Part shown: positions 1 through 11,227 of the stretch, in pieces
Numbering within the stretch: the stretch's first letter is position 1
Layout of the letters: each line of letters opens with the position of its first letter
From: Bolinopsis microptera
Taxonomy: Eukaryota > Ctenophora > Tentaculata > Lobata > Bolinopsidae
Assembly (NCBI RefSeq): GCF_026151205.1
Contig: NC_087076.1
Span: 12,635,675-12,699,674 of the forward strand
Direction of reading: 5' to 3'
DNA length: 64,000 nucleotides
Made by a program: the position numbers and the translations under genes
Notes under the pieces: model-generated
What the model saw: the letters and a program-made list of their open reading frames with translations, nothing else
The model's database searches: none
What the model was told of the DNA's origin: nothing

Positions 1-60
1 GGTCTGCCTAAAATTCACAGATCTAGCTATGGGTCTGAGACATTTGTAAAAAAAAAACCT

Positions 61-325
61 TACCTTGTACCAGCAATTGCGACCCTCCAGTCGCCGGATC
101 AAGACTAGCACGGTAGCACGGTATTAAAGCGGCTTACGGAGAAACCGAGTTCAAGCTTTTTTAAGTAAGTCCACGACAGGTTTTCTGATACCATTTTGGT
201 TGAAAGTTGTGTTATGTTTCTTCCCTCATGAGCTATCCAGCTTTTGATATGATGACATATATGATGATATGTGTATGTGATGTTATTGTTGATTTAACCT
301 AAAAAAGAAAACACAATACAAATTA
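61..325 (+). repeat. left arm of a long interrupted inverted repeat
   Basis: Bases 61-242 reappear in reverse complement at about 6497-6670, and bases 244-325 reappear in reverse complement at about 5712-5795. Read inward from both ends the order is the same, but the right arm has about 700 bp between its two blocks. This looks like the terminal inverted repeat of a ~6.6-kb mobile element, or a segmental inversion. No target-site duplication can be read because the left border is at the window edge. Confidence 0.75.
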
Positions 326-945
326 TAATCAAAGATACCATACAACTACCCTCTATTAACCTAGACAAATATAAACGGTGTTTCATTTGTTTAATGTTCA
401 TTTAACCACAATTATTCAATATAATTTATAACTTCACATTGTTAAAGTTCCTTATTTCTGTACTTAGAGTCAGTTATCTGTTATGTTTATCTGCGAAACT
501 GAACCTAGTTTCAAAGTATTCGGAATTGAGTTTTAGGATAGTTTAAGAAAGTAGAAGAGGGAGTTGGTTCCTCTCGTGCAAGCATGTTTGCTCAGTCAAT
601 CATTCTTACTGATATTGAAACAGATAATTAAGCATAAAACTTTCATACATACTTTCATATCATAGATAACTTTAGTTATTTACAGTAAGTAAGAATTTAA
701 TGTTTTAAGTATCTGGCCGCTGTACTGTTACTGTAACAGAAATATTGAACATCAATTAAATCATAAGAAACATATGATTGTGATTTCTCAATGCTAGCAA
801 CTTAAATACTCATCTGGAGGAGTGTCCAGACAACAATCAGTGATGCGAATAAGTGGGCGTATTTCCTTTTCACACAATGTGGAGTTGAAAATTTGGCCAC
901 ATTGAAAACTTAAGTTAGGAATTCATAACAAAAAATGTATAAATT
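326..945. other. AT-rich stretch, nothing recognised
   Basis: I see no open frame, repeat or RNA gene here. Confidence 0.4.
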
Positions 946-1188
946 TTGAATCTTGTTAAGGATATAATATCATATTTATCATCGATCTTTTTGATCCTGT
1001 ACCAGCTCCTTCAAGCTCGACAAGCTAAGGCACCAGACAGGACTATCTCAGAAAGTATTATAAAGGAGTTAAAGGATATTAGCACCTCACGATTATCCAG
1101 TACAATCACACAAGGGAACACTGCACAAGGAAAAACTTTTTTGGAGCCAAAGCCCGAAAATAAAGGTTTTATGAGAAATGCCCATTGA
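946..1188 (+). CDS. 80-codon ORF, unrecognised, possibly spurious
   Basis: The frame starts at a non-ATG codon and has a hydrophobic patch near residues 8-23 (ISYLSSIFLILYQLL) followed by a polar, charged tail. I recognise no family. A phrase from its middle (agcacctcacgattatccag) returns in degraded form near 1316-1345, so it is probably part of a repeat rather than a host gene. Confidence 0.15.
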   Translation: MNLVKDIISYLSSIFLILYQLLQARQAKAPDRTISESIIKELKDISTSRLSSTITQGNTAQGKTFLEPKPENKGFMRNAH

Positions 1189-1489
1189 AGGAATACAACT
1201 CAGATAAAGACTGCTGTCCTAATGTCATAAAAAAGGGACAGGTCTTGACTCTACCCACTTTTGCAGACGATTCAGTTAAAGTAAAAGTAAAATACCACAA
1301 AATGGCTGCCCATTAGCACCTCACAATTATTTAATTATCCAGTACACTCACACAAGGGAACACAAGGGAATGCAACCAATGCCTCACAAAAAGACCTTTT
1401 TATTATTTTAAATAAATGTGAGAATCTTTTAAAGAGGAGAGGAGAACTAGTAAAGTAGTAAGCAAACAAAGACACAATTTATGTTAAGG

Positions 1490-1640
1490 AAATATGTGTA
1501 TGTATGAATTTATTGGTATCATAAATTATATCAACATTTTATGAACTCTGTGATTGGTTAATAAAATAATAATATAGACGTAATTAACGTCAAAAACATA
1601 TATTCTGTACTAATTTAGAACAATGACTAAATGTAAACTA
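1490..1640 (+). repeat. dispersed repeat, copy 1
   Basis: This stretch (tatgaatttattggtatcat, then a shared 'aacattttatgaactctgtg' and 'gaacaatgactaaatgtaa') is repeated in the same orientation near 9484-9622. A more diverged relative lies near 15180-15330. The three copies sit in different surroundings, so this is an interspersed repeat. Confidence 0.75.
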
Positions 1641-1647
1641 CATCAAA

Positions 1648-2375
1648 TTTTTGAGAAATAATGTGTTTTAGACGACATATGGCATTAAAGAAATTTGTAG
1701 GACAGTAATAATCAGACATCACAATAATACAAAGTTGGGAGGCTAGGGGGGCGCACCCCCCGGAAAATTTTTGAGAAATAGGGTGATTCAGACGATATTA
1801 GGCATTAAAGAAATTAGTAGGGCAGTAATAATCAGACATCACAATAATATAAAGTTGGTTGGCTAGGGAGGGGGGGGGGGGCGCAGCCAATCAGAAAATT
1901 TTTGAGAAATTATGTGTTTTAGACGACATTTGGCATTAAAGAAATTTGTAGGACAGTAATTATAATCAGACATCACAATAATACAAAGTTGGAGGGCTAG
2001 GCAGGCGCAGCCCTGGCCTTCGGAAAATTTTTGAGAAATAGGGTGTTCCAGACGACATTTGTGGGACAGCAATAATCAGACATTACAATAATACAAGGTT
2101 GGTGGGCTGGGGGGGCGCAGTAATAATCAGACATCACAATAATATAAAGTTGGGGGACTGGGGGGGGGGGGGGGGGCGCAGCCCCCAAGAAAATTTTTAG
2201 AAATTATTTGTTTTAGACGACATTAGGCATTAAAGAAATTTGTAGGACGGCGATAATACAAAGTTGGGGGTGCAGCCCCCGAAAAAAATTTGAGAAATAG
2301 GGTGTTTCAGACGACATTAGGCATTAGAAATTTGTAATTTCAGACATCACAATAATACAAAGTTGGGGGCTAGGG
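1648..2375 (+). repeat. ~125-bp tandem array
   Basis: About six units follow one plan: 'ttgagaaatagggtgtttcag', 'gacgacattaggcattaaag', 'cagacatcacaataatacaa', then a G-rich block ending 'gcgcagcccc'. Units vary by small indels, and the G block ranges from about 6 to 19 Gs. Minus-strand ORFs across it are products of the repeat. Confidence 0.9.
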
Positions 2376-2589
2376 GGGAACTCAGTACTTGTCACATTGA
2401 ATTGAATAAGTACATATTGTATAGTGGGATTTGGGAATAATTTACGAAATGCTAAAGTCGATTGCCTGTCGTGTCGTTTTATCAAACAGTCATAAACACA
2501 TCCCACTTACCAGGCGACCATGGGGACTAGGGGGCTTATTTTTTTTGGGGTTCAATTTTTTTCCGGGGGTCTTCCCCTTGGCTACGTGT

Positions 2590-4785
2590 CTGCATTCTAG
2601 TTGCCAGACCCACTCTATTAGAGTGCAGACTCAACATTTTGGTTGCCAGACCCACTATTCTAGAGTCCAGACCCACAATTCTGGTTGTCATATCTCCTAT
2701 ATTCTAGTTCATAGACCCCAATTCTGGTTGACAGAGTGAAGAATTACCATTCTGGTTGCCAGATTCACTCTTCTAGAGAGGAGACCCACTCTTCTAGTAG
2801 GTATAGAGTCAAGACCCACTATTCTAAAATGCAGACCCACCATTCTGGTTGCCAGACTCACTCTTCTAAGGCGAAGACCTACCATTCTGGTTGCCAGCCC
2901 CACTCTTCTAGAGTGTAGACGCACCATTCCGATTGCCAGACCCACTATTCTTGAGTGAAGACCCACCTTTCGGGTTGCCGGACCCACTATTCTAGACTCT
3001 AGACTCCAGACGCACAATTCTGGTTGCCATATATCCTATATTCTAGTTTAGACCCCCAATTCTGGTTGACACTTGACAGCTACAGAGTGTAGACTTACCA
3101 TTCTGGTTGCCAGACCCACTCTTCTAGAGTGAAGACCCACTATTCTAGAATTCTTACCCACCATTCTTGTTGCCAGACCCACTCTTAGCTAGAGTGAAGA
3201 CCCACTATTCAAGAATTCTGACCCATCATTCTTGTTTCCAGACCCACTACCCTAAGGTGCAGACCCACCATTCTGATTGCCAGACTCACTCATCTTGATT
3301 CCCTTGATTGCAGACCCACTATTCTGGTTGCCAGACCCACTCTTAGCTAGAGTGAAGACCCACTATTCAAGAATTCTGACCCATCATTCTTGTTTCCAGA
3401 CCCACTACCCTAAGGTGCAGACCCACCATTCTGATTGCCAGACTCACTCATCTTGATTCCCTTGATTGCAGACCCACTATTCTGGTTGCCAGACCCACTC
3501 TTATAGATTGCAGACACACCAATCTAGTAGCCAGACCCACTCTTCTAAAGTGTAGACCCACCAGACCTATTATTCTAGAGTGAAGACCCACCATTCGGGT
3601 TGTCCAAACCACAATTCTGGTAGCCATATCTCCTTTATTCTAGTTTATAGACCCCCAAATCTGGTTGACAGAGTGTAGACTTACCATTCTGGTTGCCAGG
3701 CCCACTCTTCTAGAGTGAAGATCCACTACTCTAGAATGCAGACCCGCAATTCTGGTTGCCAGACCCACTATTCCAGATTGCCAGACCAACTCTTCTCAAG
3801 TGTAGACCCACCACCCTGGTTGTCAGACCCACTCTTCAAGGGTGCAGACCCACCACTCTGGTTGTCAGACCCACTCTTCAAGGGTGTACGTACACCCACC
3901 ATTCTGGTTGCCGGACCAACTTCTAGATTGCAGACCCACCATTCCAGCTGCCAGACCCACTCTTCTCAAGTCCAGACCCACCACTCGGGTTGTCAGACCC
4001 ACTCTTCAAGGGTGTACGTACACCCACCATTCTGGTTGCCAGACCAACTTCTAGAATGCAGACCCACCATTCCAGCTGCCAGACCCACTCTTCTCAAGTC
4101 CAGACCCACCACTCTGGTTGTCAGACCCACTCTTAAAGGGTGCAGACTCACCATTTAGCGGCCAGACCCACGCTTCTCAAGTGCAGACACACCACTCTGG
4201 TTGCCGGACCCACTCTTCTAGAGTGAAGACTCATTATTCTCGAATGCAGATCCACAATTCTGGTTGCTAGACCAACTTCTAGATTGCAGACCCACCATTC
4301 CAGCCGCCAGACCCACTCTTCTCAAGTGCAGACCCACCATTCTGGTTGTCAGACCCACTCTTCTAGAGTGAAGACTCATTATTCTCGAATGCAGATCCAC
4401 AATTCTGGTTGCTAGACCAACTTCTAGATTGCAGACCCACCATTCCAGCCGCAAGAACCACTCTTCTCAAGTGCAGACCCACCATTCTGGTTGTCAGACC
4501 CACTCTTCAAGGGTGTAGACCCACAATTCTGGTTAACAGACCCACTTCTAGATTGCATACCCACCATTCTAGCTGCCAGACCCACTATTCTCAAGTGCAC
4601 ACCCACCACTCTGGTTGTCAGACCACTCTTTAAGGGTACAGACCCATCATTCTGGTTGCCAGACCCACTTCTAGATTGTAGACCCACCATTCTGGTTGCC
4701 AGACCCACTTCTAGATTGCAGACCCACCATTCTAGCGGCCAGACCCACTCTTCTCAAGTGCAGACCCACCACTATAGGCAACAGG
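2590..4785 (+). repeat. 2.2-kb minisatellite of 21/42-bp units
   Basis: The unit is a 42-bp dimer of related 21-mers, for example 'gcagacccaccattctggtt' followed by 'ccagacccactcttctagag'. A ~158-bp block is tandemly duplicated nearly unchanged at about 3177-3334 and 3335-3492. Because 21 and 42 are multiples of three, frames stay open on both strands, which gives ORFs of 60-147 codons with no protein-like variation. I read them as non-coding. Confidence 0.95.
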
Positions 4786-5010
4786 GGTGAATAATATCAA
4801 CAAATAAAGATTGTTTAATTTTTGCAAAAAATTTCTCGTCATGTGACAACCCTTCCCAACCCCCCTCAACCCCCTACCCCTCCCCCTAAAAAACTCATCG
4901 GATTTTTGCTTCCCGCGAACATGATTTTTTCTGAAAATTTTTGTCAAGCCAGATCTGTAAATCTATCAAATATGTAAAAAAAAAACCTTAGTACAAGGTA
5001 TTGGGCCCGG
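4786..5010. other. spacer with pyrimidine-rich tract
   Basis: A C-rich tract (about 4850-4890) is followed by a block resembling bases 20-60 (agatctg, then a run of A and 'ccttagtacaagg'). I see no gene. Confidence 0.5.
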
Positions 5011-5025
5011 CCTTCAACCTTAATG

Positions 5026-5220
5026 CTATAATCCTACAAATTCTTTGCTTCTGCTTAATGGGGGGCCATTAAGGCGAATAAACATTTCCTTTTGTAGTCT
5101 TATATCATCATTGGTTGGGCCAGTATTCAGAAACCTGTCCTGATGATACTTTTCCATCACTGACCCGTAGGTCTCAGCTATAGCCTCAGAACAAGCCACA
5201 CTGACCCCGACCAGCAGCAA
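5026..5220 (-). CDS. 64-codon ORF duplicated at 6690-6900, transposon-associated fragment
   Basis: The minus-strand peptide begins MLLVGVSVACSEAIAETYGS, which is signal-peptide or membrane-anchor-like, and ends with the motif NGPPLSRSKEFVGL. The same sequence is repeated in direct orientation at about 6680-6910, where it has lost a few residues and gained an in-frame stop. It lies just downstream, on the same strand, of the Mutator-like fragment at 5365-5697. It may be another exon of that gene or part of the same mobile unit. I do not recognise the domain. Confidence 0.3.
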   Translation of the reverse strand: MLLVGVSVACSEAIAETYGSVMEKYHQDRFLNTGPTNDDIRLQKEMFIRLNGPPLSRSKEFVGL

Positions 5221-5364
5221 TATTAGAAACTAAAAAAGGGGTGAGGGACCCCCAGCCCATGTTACATGTAGCTGAGACACCTCACAGCAAGTAGACCAAA
5301 GTGGCTCTTGCTAGTGAACGATGCAACAACCACCCGCCGAGGTTTGTAACTGGTAGCTACTTAT

Positions 5365-5697
5365 CTATTTGCGCGTTTCTGCTAATTCTAGAGTGTTGAA
5401 AAAGAACACCTTAGGTTCGCATTGTATTTGATGAGTATCATTATATACGTATTCATTCAAGCCTATAACTTTTTTGATGTTGCATATGCATAACTCGCTA
5501 CCATAACTTTCGTAAATACTGTATAATTTCTCTAAATTATCCCTTGTCTGGTATGTGCCATCAAACTTAACAGCAATTTCTCCTGATGGATTCGCCCGAA
5601 GAGCTGCAGACCTGTTCATCTCCAAACGTTCCATTACAGCCGTTTTGCTTGCCTTGTATATTTTCTCGACATACACACTAATAAAACTGTCTGGCAA
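5365..5697 (-). pseudogene. fragment of a Mutator-like transposase domain protein
   Basis: The 110-codon minus-strand frame contains RANPSGEIAVKFDGTYQTRD near residues 35-54. This is the 'aVsFDGTWqkRG' signature of the Mutator-like transposase domain common in metazoan repeat proteins, where the first Asp is thought to belong to the RNase H-like fold. The usual continuation (G.G.V...TG.VLDy...CK.C) is missing; the frame diverges into CICNIKKVIGLNEYVYN and then stops. Residues 1-34 look like the helical lead-in (VYVEKIYKASKTAVMERLEM). It lies just inside the right arm of the inverted repeat. A second fragment with the same motif is at 42388-42570. The family call rests on this one motif. Confidence 0.5.
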
Positions 5698-5711
5698 TTT
5701 AGGGAGTAAAT

Positions 5712-5795
5712 GTGTAATATGTGTTTTCTTTTTTAGGTTAAATCAACAATAACATCACATTACACATATCATCATATATGTCATCATATCAAAAG
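5712..5795 (-). repeat. inner block of right inverted-repeat arm
   Basis: This is the reverse complement of about 244-325 (for example 'ttaaatcaacaataacatca' and 'catcatatatgtcatcatat'). Confidence 0.8.
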
Positions 5796-5888
5796 CTTAA
5801 CAAGGTTTCGTATTAGCTGCCACAACCTTTACTCTAAAGCACACTTTAAAAACCCAATCCTCCATCGGTATAGATTGTTAACTGACAA

Positions 5889-6101
5889 TTGATACGTTTC
5901 TAATGGTACGTTTCTAATGGTACGTTTCTAATGGTACGTTCCTAATGGTACGTTTCTAATGGTACGTTTTTAATGGTACGTTTCTAATGGTACGTTTCTA
6001 ATGGTACGTTTCTAATGGTACGTTTCTAATGGTACGTCTCTAATGGTACGTTTCTAATGGTACGTTTCTAATAGTATGTTTCTAATGATACGTTTCTAAA
6101 G
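5889..6101 (+). repeat. 14-bp satellite, about 15 copies
   Basis: The unit is gtacgtttctaatg. It is nearly perfect for over 200 bp, with single substitutions (for example 'gtacgttcctaatg') and decay in the last copies. Confidence 0.95.
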
Positions 6102-6496
6102 AGTACTAGCTAAGAATTAGCAAATACTAAAACGTATATAATACTATTACTAAAAAGTGTGCTTTCTGCAGACATTCAAATATTAATAACAAACTAAAAA
6201 TCTCTTAATATGAGATAAAACATATGGTCTCAATATGAGACATTAAATTGTCCACGAACACACAGAACACCTGTATCTAGTTAACCGATAATCATTTAGG
6301 GTTTCATTAATATATAACCGATAATTTTTTATGATCAAGAAATAGTCAAAATTGTGACAAATCTGAGATAACGTCAACTGAAGTCTGGACACTCAATTAA
6401 TTGAACTCGATTGATTGAGAGTAAATCTAAGTTATTACCATAAATTTTCTTGAAGTTGTGAGTATATTTTATCTAGATAAACAGGTTACTGGTTAC
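6102..6496. other. AT-rich stretch, nothing recognised
   Basis: I see no coding frame. It belongs to the ~700 bp that separates the two blocks of the right inverted-repeat arm. Confidence 0.4.
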
Positions 6497-6670
6497 GATT
6501 ATCGGATTGGATAGCTCATGAGGGAAGAAACATAACACAACTTTCAACCAAAATGGTATCAGAAAACCTGTCGTGGACTTACTTAAAAAAGCTTGAATCG
6601 TCCTTAAGCCGCTTTAATACCGTGCTAGTTTTGATCCGGCGACTGAAGGGTTGCAATTGCTGGTACAGGG
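6497..6670 (-). repeat. outer block of right inverted-repeat arm
   Basis: This is the reverse complement of about 61-242, including 'gatagctcatgagggaagaa' and 'cttacttaaaaaagcttgaa'. The ORF across it is a product of the repeat. Confidence 0.8.
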
Positions 6671-6671
6671 T

Positions 6672-6912
6672 AGTGGGCCCGGCCTTCAACCTTGATGCTA
6701 TAATCCTACAAAATTCTTTGCTTCTGCTTAATGGGGGGCCATTAAGGCGAATAAACATTTCCTTTTGTAGTCTTATATCATAATTAGTTGGGCCAGTATT
6801 CAGGAACCTGTCCTAGTGATATTTTTCCATCACTGACCCGTAGGTCTCAGCTATAGCCTCAGCCACACTTACCCCGACCAGCAGCAATATTAGATACTAA
6901 AAAGGGGTGGGG
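6672..6912 (-). pseudogene. second copy of the 5026-5220 reading frame, broken
   Basis: It is a direct duplicate of about 5000-5245. On the minus strand the peptide has an in-frame TAG after MEKYH, where copy 1 has Gln, and lacks about three residues near the N terminus. The shared flank includes 'gggcccggccttcaacctt'. Confidence 0.6.
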
Positions 6913-6941
6913 GACCCCCAACACTGGGGTCCCCCACCCCC
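6904..6941. repeat. G/C-rich hairpin
   Basis: The sequence ggggtgggggacccc is followed by a 7-base loop and then ggggtcccccacccc, a ~15-bp near-perfect stem. It closes the copy-2 block. The same first arm follows copy 1 in weaker form (5236-5256) without the second arm. Confidence 0.8.
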
Positions 6942-6944
6942 TAA

Positions 6945-8201
6945 GACGTTTGATGTCCTTTTTTAGTCTGATAAATGATTTGATTACGTTCAAGTCCTTA
7001 TATTTTCCGGAAAGTGGATAGATTACAGTGGCTTTCATCCGACCTGATGAATTTTTCCGATGCAGCTTCTACCAACAAATTATGTTTTAAGAAACATTCA
7101 ACTTCGTTTTTGATTATACGAAAACTCTTTTAGGCATTACCATTTTTGTACTCGCCAAAATAATCAGGAATCACTTTCTCTCTTAGTGCATCAGGTAAAA
7201 GGCTGACTGTTTTACTCGTGAACTGTCAGGCACATTAAGGAACAACTATCTTGAAGTTCTGGATCTGCTCTTGTGTTAACTGATCTCCAAGTAATCCTAA
7301 GGTTTACGACTGAAATGAAGTTGAACCTTAAATATGATATTCTTAACTGTTAAATGAAGACCTATATTAAAAATTGCAATGAAATGCATGATATTTATGG
7401 TATAGATTAAATGAATGGGTTCTTTTGTGGAACATTTGGGGAAAATACAATTTTTTGAGAGAAAAAACAATTTTGTTATATTATCAAATATATATCTGAA
7501 TAATGTATACAATAGTGCATCAAATATGTTACCATTATATTCTGTGATATGATACATGGATGATGTTCACTTCTTGACCTACATTATTATTGTAACTGAC
7601 CCCTTTTATGTTGCTCTACTGCATACAGTCATTGAGTAGAACTCTCTAAACTCAGATTATGTAGAATATGCACTTGCTGAAAAGATTGCTCTGAATATAA
7701 TTAATCCGCGAAAATGCAACATGTTCCCTTTGTTTAGGCAGAATTTGTTTAGGCAGAATTTACTGATACAGAGGACAACCCCTGTAAGATGATGGTTTGT
7801 GTAAACTTGAACTATCTGGACAATCAGGGAGAATACAAGAAGGAGATGATCTGCAGACCGGATAAGGCTCTTTGGGTTAGGGCTGGGAAAGTGCAATTTC
7901 ACCTCTGATAATACAGCTCTTGCTGTTGTTACCTTACCAATCACTTGCACTTAGTATACGAAGTATTATATACAAAACAACTTAGTCACCAATTAATATT
8001 GTCTGTGGAAAGAAATTATGAAAACATGAAATTATAATGCAGATAAAAGAAAAGTGATGATAAAAAGTGATAAAAAGGTGTGACAAAACGAAATTTTGTT
8101 AAGAAAAGAATGAAAGGAATGAAAATAATTGGAATATTAAAACGTGATAAAAATTGGATATTACGATGATCAGCAATTTTGTTATTTTGAAGACATGGTT
8201 G
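6945..8201. other. no gene recognised
   Basis: This is AT-rich sequence with only short unconvincing ORFs. Confidence 0.4.
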
Positions 8202-8234
8202 CTAGGGTGCTCTTTTGTAACACTTCACCTGCAG

Positions 8235-8448
8235 GAACACAACAGTCTTACGACAGGCTAACAGTGACTTTGAAGCTTCAGCTGCTGCAGAGAATCTTAA
8301 CAACATAGGCCTTATCTCAGCATCGCTCGCCTCAGTAGACAGTGACAAACTCTGTGAGCAAATAGCCAAGATCAGCGACCTCACAAGCACCATCAATCTG
8401 GACAGTCTCAGCAATCAGCAGCAAAATGCAACGACTCCAGATTTTTGA
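8235..8448 (+). CDS. exon-like open frame, unrecognised coiled-coil protein
   Basis: An open frame starts after a plausible acceptor (cacttcacctgcag). It reads as a low-hydrophobicity helical peptide with motifs SDFEASAAAENLNNIGLISA and SDKLCEQIAKISDLTSTINL, ending at TGA 8446-8448. It has no ATG start of its own. A further peptide in another frame follows at about 8459-8583 (QAQMTKLEAALSSSSSSVTD). The composition is protein-like, but I recognise no family. It could be a decayed transposon structural gene or a host-gene remnant. Confidence 0.25.
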
Positions 8449-8756
8449 TCTTCACCTGCAACATCTCCTGATTAATAAAGATGGGTTGAAGTCTCATCAG
8501 GCTCAGATGACGAAGTTAGAAGCAGCACTGTCCTCATCATCCAGCTCTGTCACAGACTCCCTAGCCCACAGCATTGAACAGCTTGTTATATTTGATATTA
8601 CATTTATATTATATTTGATATTGTTATATGTTAACTAACCCTTTCATATCTTTTATAGCCTTTTATATGGATTGAAATAATCAGAGTATAACTTCTACCG
8701 CGAGAAACTAGATAATAACCAGCAACTTACACAGCTTCAATCGCAACAAGCTGCAT

Positions 8757-9095
8757 GTGCAGCATCTGAAACACCTGCTTGCACTGCCACTCTTTCATCC
8801 TAACAACCCGGGAAGAAAGTCGAGTTCATGGAACAATATAGTGTGGCACATGAGGACACATCTTAACGATGCACGGGTGGTGCCAGCCTGGTACACGTCG
8901 ATTAACACAACATTCGACAGGTTCGAAGTCCAGATTGGAAAGACTTTGGTAGATGGTGCTCTGACATTTATTACAGGGGACATTCCATACAGGCGCTGGC
9001 CGAATCACTGCGTCTCGTTAAACAATATAAACATCTATTTTGGAGACCGGCAACATGACGAGAAGTTCCTGGCACTAGTGTCAAGAGTGGCGTAA
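8757..9095 (+). CDS. 112-codon ORF, unrecognised
   Basis: The frame has protein-like composition: a Trp-rich N-terminal half (SSSWNNIVWHMRTHLNDARV, VVPAWYTSINTTFDRFEVQI) and a C-terminal part with GDIPYRRWPNHCVSLNNINI. It is open to the stop at 9093-9095 and starts at a non-ATG codon. It lies on the same strand and a few hundred bases downstream of the helical peptides at 8235-8583, so the pieces may be one disrupted gene. I recognise no domain. Confidence 0.25.
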   Translation: MQHLKHLLALPLFHPNNPGRKSSSWNNIVWHMRTHLNDARVVPAWYTSINTTFDRFEVQIGKTLVDGALTFITGDIPYRRWPNHCVSLNNINIYFGDRQHDEKFLALVSRVA

Positions 9096-9483
9096 GAGTG
9101 CCTGCAGGAGGCATTCATAGCGTCTGTCAAGGACGTGACGAAGGATCGTTCAGGCTTTATCCTTTATATATAACTAGCAGAAACCCGTATAATATAACCC
9201 TAAACGGTGTCAAGCCTCAAAATACCAAAATAATTATTACCTATTTAATTGGCGTTTTTGACACCACTTGGGGGTCCAAATTTTCGGCTCTAAAATCATT
9301 ATTCCTTAGCCAATTTTTTATTTTTTCATGCTGATTTAAAGGTCATTAAAGCATTTGACCCAGCCAAAAAATTTCCAGTTGTATATCTTTTACAGTTTTT
9401 GCGGAAAGTCGCGTTAAAGTTGATGCCGTGGTGTCAGTAAAATGGCACAGATATATATATATATATCGTCTCGCTTTATATAT

Positions 9484-9622
9484 AGTAAGATATGTGCATG
9501 TATAAATTTATTGGTATTATAAATTATATCAACATTTTATGAACTCTGTGCAGTGGTTGGTTAAATGACGTTAAAAACATATTATATATTCTGTACTAAT
9601 TTAGAACAATGACTAAATGTAA
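9484..9622 (+). repeat. dispersed repeat, copy 2
   Basis: This is the direct copy of 1490-1640, about 80-90% alike by eye, with small indels. Confidence 0.75.
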
Positions 9623-9782
9623 TCTAGATATTATATTTAGATGAAGAGGAAAAGTTGTATTTCCCAACGGAAGGTGAGACTGTAGAACAGTCATCGGCTA
9701 TCGTCATGACCATATTATACTCCTAAAAACGAGCATAAAGTAATTTAACGCTAAAGAACAACATGGGTCAAATGATCAGAAG

Positions 9783-10586
9783 GGGGGGAATGCAACGTCA
9801 ATTAATATCAATTAATGTCAATTAATGTCAATTAATGTCAATTAATGTCAATTAATGTCAATGTCAGTTTTGCAAAATTTTGGAATACTGACATTAATTG
9901 ACACGATATTTTTCGACCAGAGATTATGTAGTTCTACCATATTTTTAGCACTTTAGAACGTTTATATCATCAATTTATTCACTACTATCACATATGGAAA
10001 TGTGAAATGTGAAAAAAATTCAGATCATTAAACAACAAAACTAAAATAATACGGTTTCCCGAAATTTAATTTTCTTAAATGGGCGTGGCCATCCAAGGGC
10101 GTGGTTCTCAACACCATCAGAACTTAAAACACACATAAAACGAAATGCCTTCATGACATTTATATTTGAATAACGAATCTTAAACAGCTAACATTACTCC
10201 TTCATACTAAAAAAGCCGATTTTAGATATTTTACCTGCTTAAGAAACCAATAAAATATGGGCGTGGCCGGTGGGGACCGAAGATGGAAGAGTTGGAAGCT
10301 GAAATTTTTTTTGGTGGTCTTTGAACCTAAGGATCAACAGATAAGAACATACTCATAATTATTCAAGGACATTTTGTTTTTTTGAACCGGTCTAACTTAC
10401 ATAGACGTGAATATCTTGAATATTTATCGAATAATGATAATCTCAAATTTCAAGACATATTAATGTCAATTAATGTCAATTAATGTCAATTAATGTCAAT
10501 TAATGTCAATTAATGTCAATTAATGTCAATGTCAGTTTGGGGTTTTTATGGAATACTGACATTAATTGACGTTGCATTCCCCCCAA
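9783..10586. mobile_element. G-run-ended transposon E1, non-autonomous
   Basis: The left end is a run of G followed by aatgcaacgtcaattaat. The right end is attaattgacgttgcattcc followed by Cs, the exact inverse. CAGAAG flanks both sides (9777-9782 and 10587-10592), with two extra As before the right copy. Each end module contains a (gtcaattaat)n array and a 'ggaatactgacattaattga' segment, so each terminus can also fold on itself. There is no open frame of note inside. The target looks like a once-continuous frame, because the right flank (from 10593) reads as coding-like sequence. Confidence 0.85.
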
Positions 10587-10592
10587 CAGAAG

Positions 10593-11227
10593 AGATTCGC
10601 CTCAGATTGTTAGGAGCCATAAAAAATCCCGAACCAAAGAGCCTGAAAGTTATGGCTACTCTTAGTTATTCCTGTGCTATCCGTGGAGAGAAAATGCCAT
10701 ATTCAATAGTCTTTATTTATTCTTCTTGATCTCTCATAATTTTTTAGTATTCATTTTAACAAATTTTTCTTTTCTGAATTTCAGAATTATTATTTTTCAT
10801 CATTTTTCTTTCATCGTTATTTTCTTTAATACCACTAAGTATTATTATTAGTTACAAAGCAAACTAATTTGATCTTATCAGTCTTTAAATGAATTCACGC
10901 AACATTTAACAATCGATTGCTTAAGGAATAACAGACATAGGATTGGAGGACAGCTGTACCAATTCAACATGTATTCTAACGTCCTCAGTGCTGCTACTTT
11001 AAAGAGTATAGCAACATGATAAACATTATAATTCATTTATTATTATTGTTATTTATAATGTCATAACATATAATTGTGATAAAATGCTACGAATACCTTC
11101 AATATAATGGTAAAATAAGTGATATTGCAAGTTTTAATTAGCTTAATGGTATAATTTAAAGGAATATCACTAAAGTAGGAGTTACCACGAGATCGCCTGT
11201 GTTACCCACTGGTCAGAGAGTGTCAAC
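10593..11227. other. flank of E1, no gene resolved
   Basis: The first ~110 bases read as a short peptide (EIRLRLLGAIKNPEPKSLKV), possibly the continuation of a frame interrupted by E1. The rest is AT-rich with nothing recognised. Confidence 0.3.

Noticed and set aside
3715-4158. 147-codon ORF and several others in 2.4-4.8 kb
   Set aside because: Products of a repeat unit divisible by three, open on both strands.
5889-6101. regularly spaced repeat resembling a CRISPR array
   Set aside because: Units are contiguous 14-mers without unique spacers, in a eukaryotic genome.
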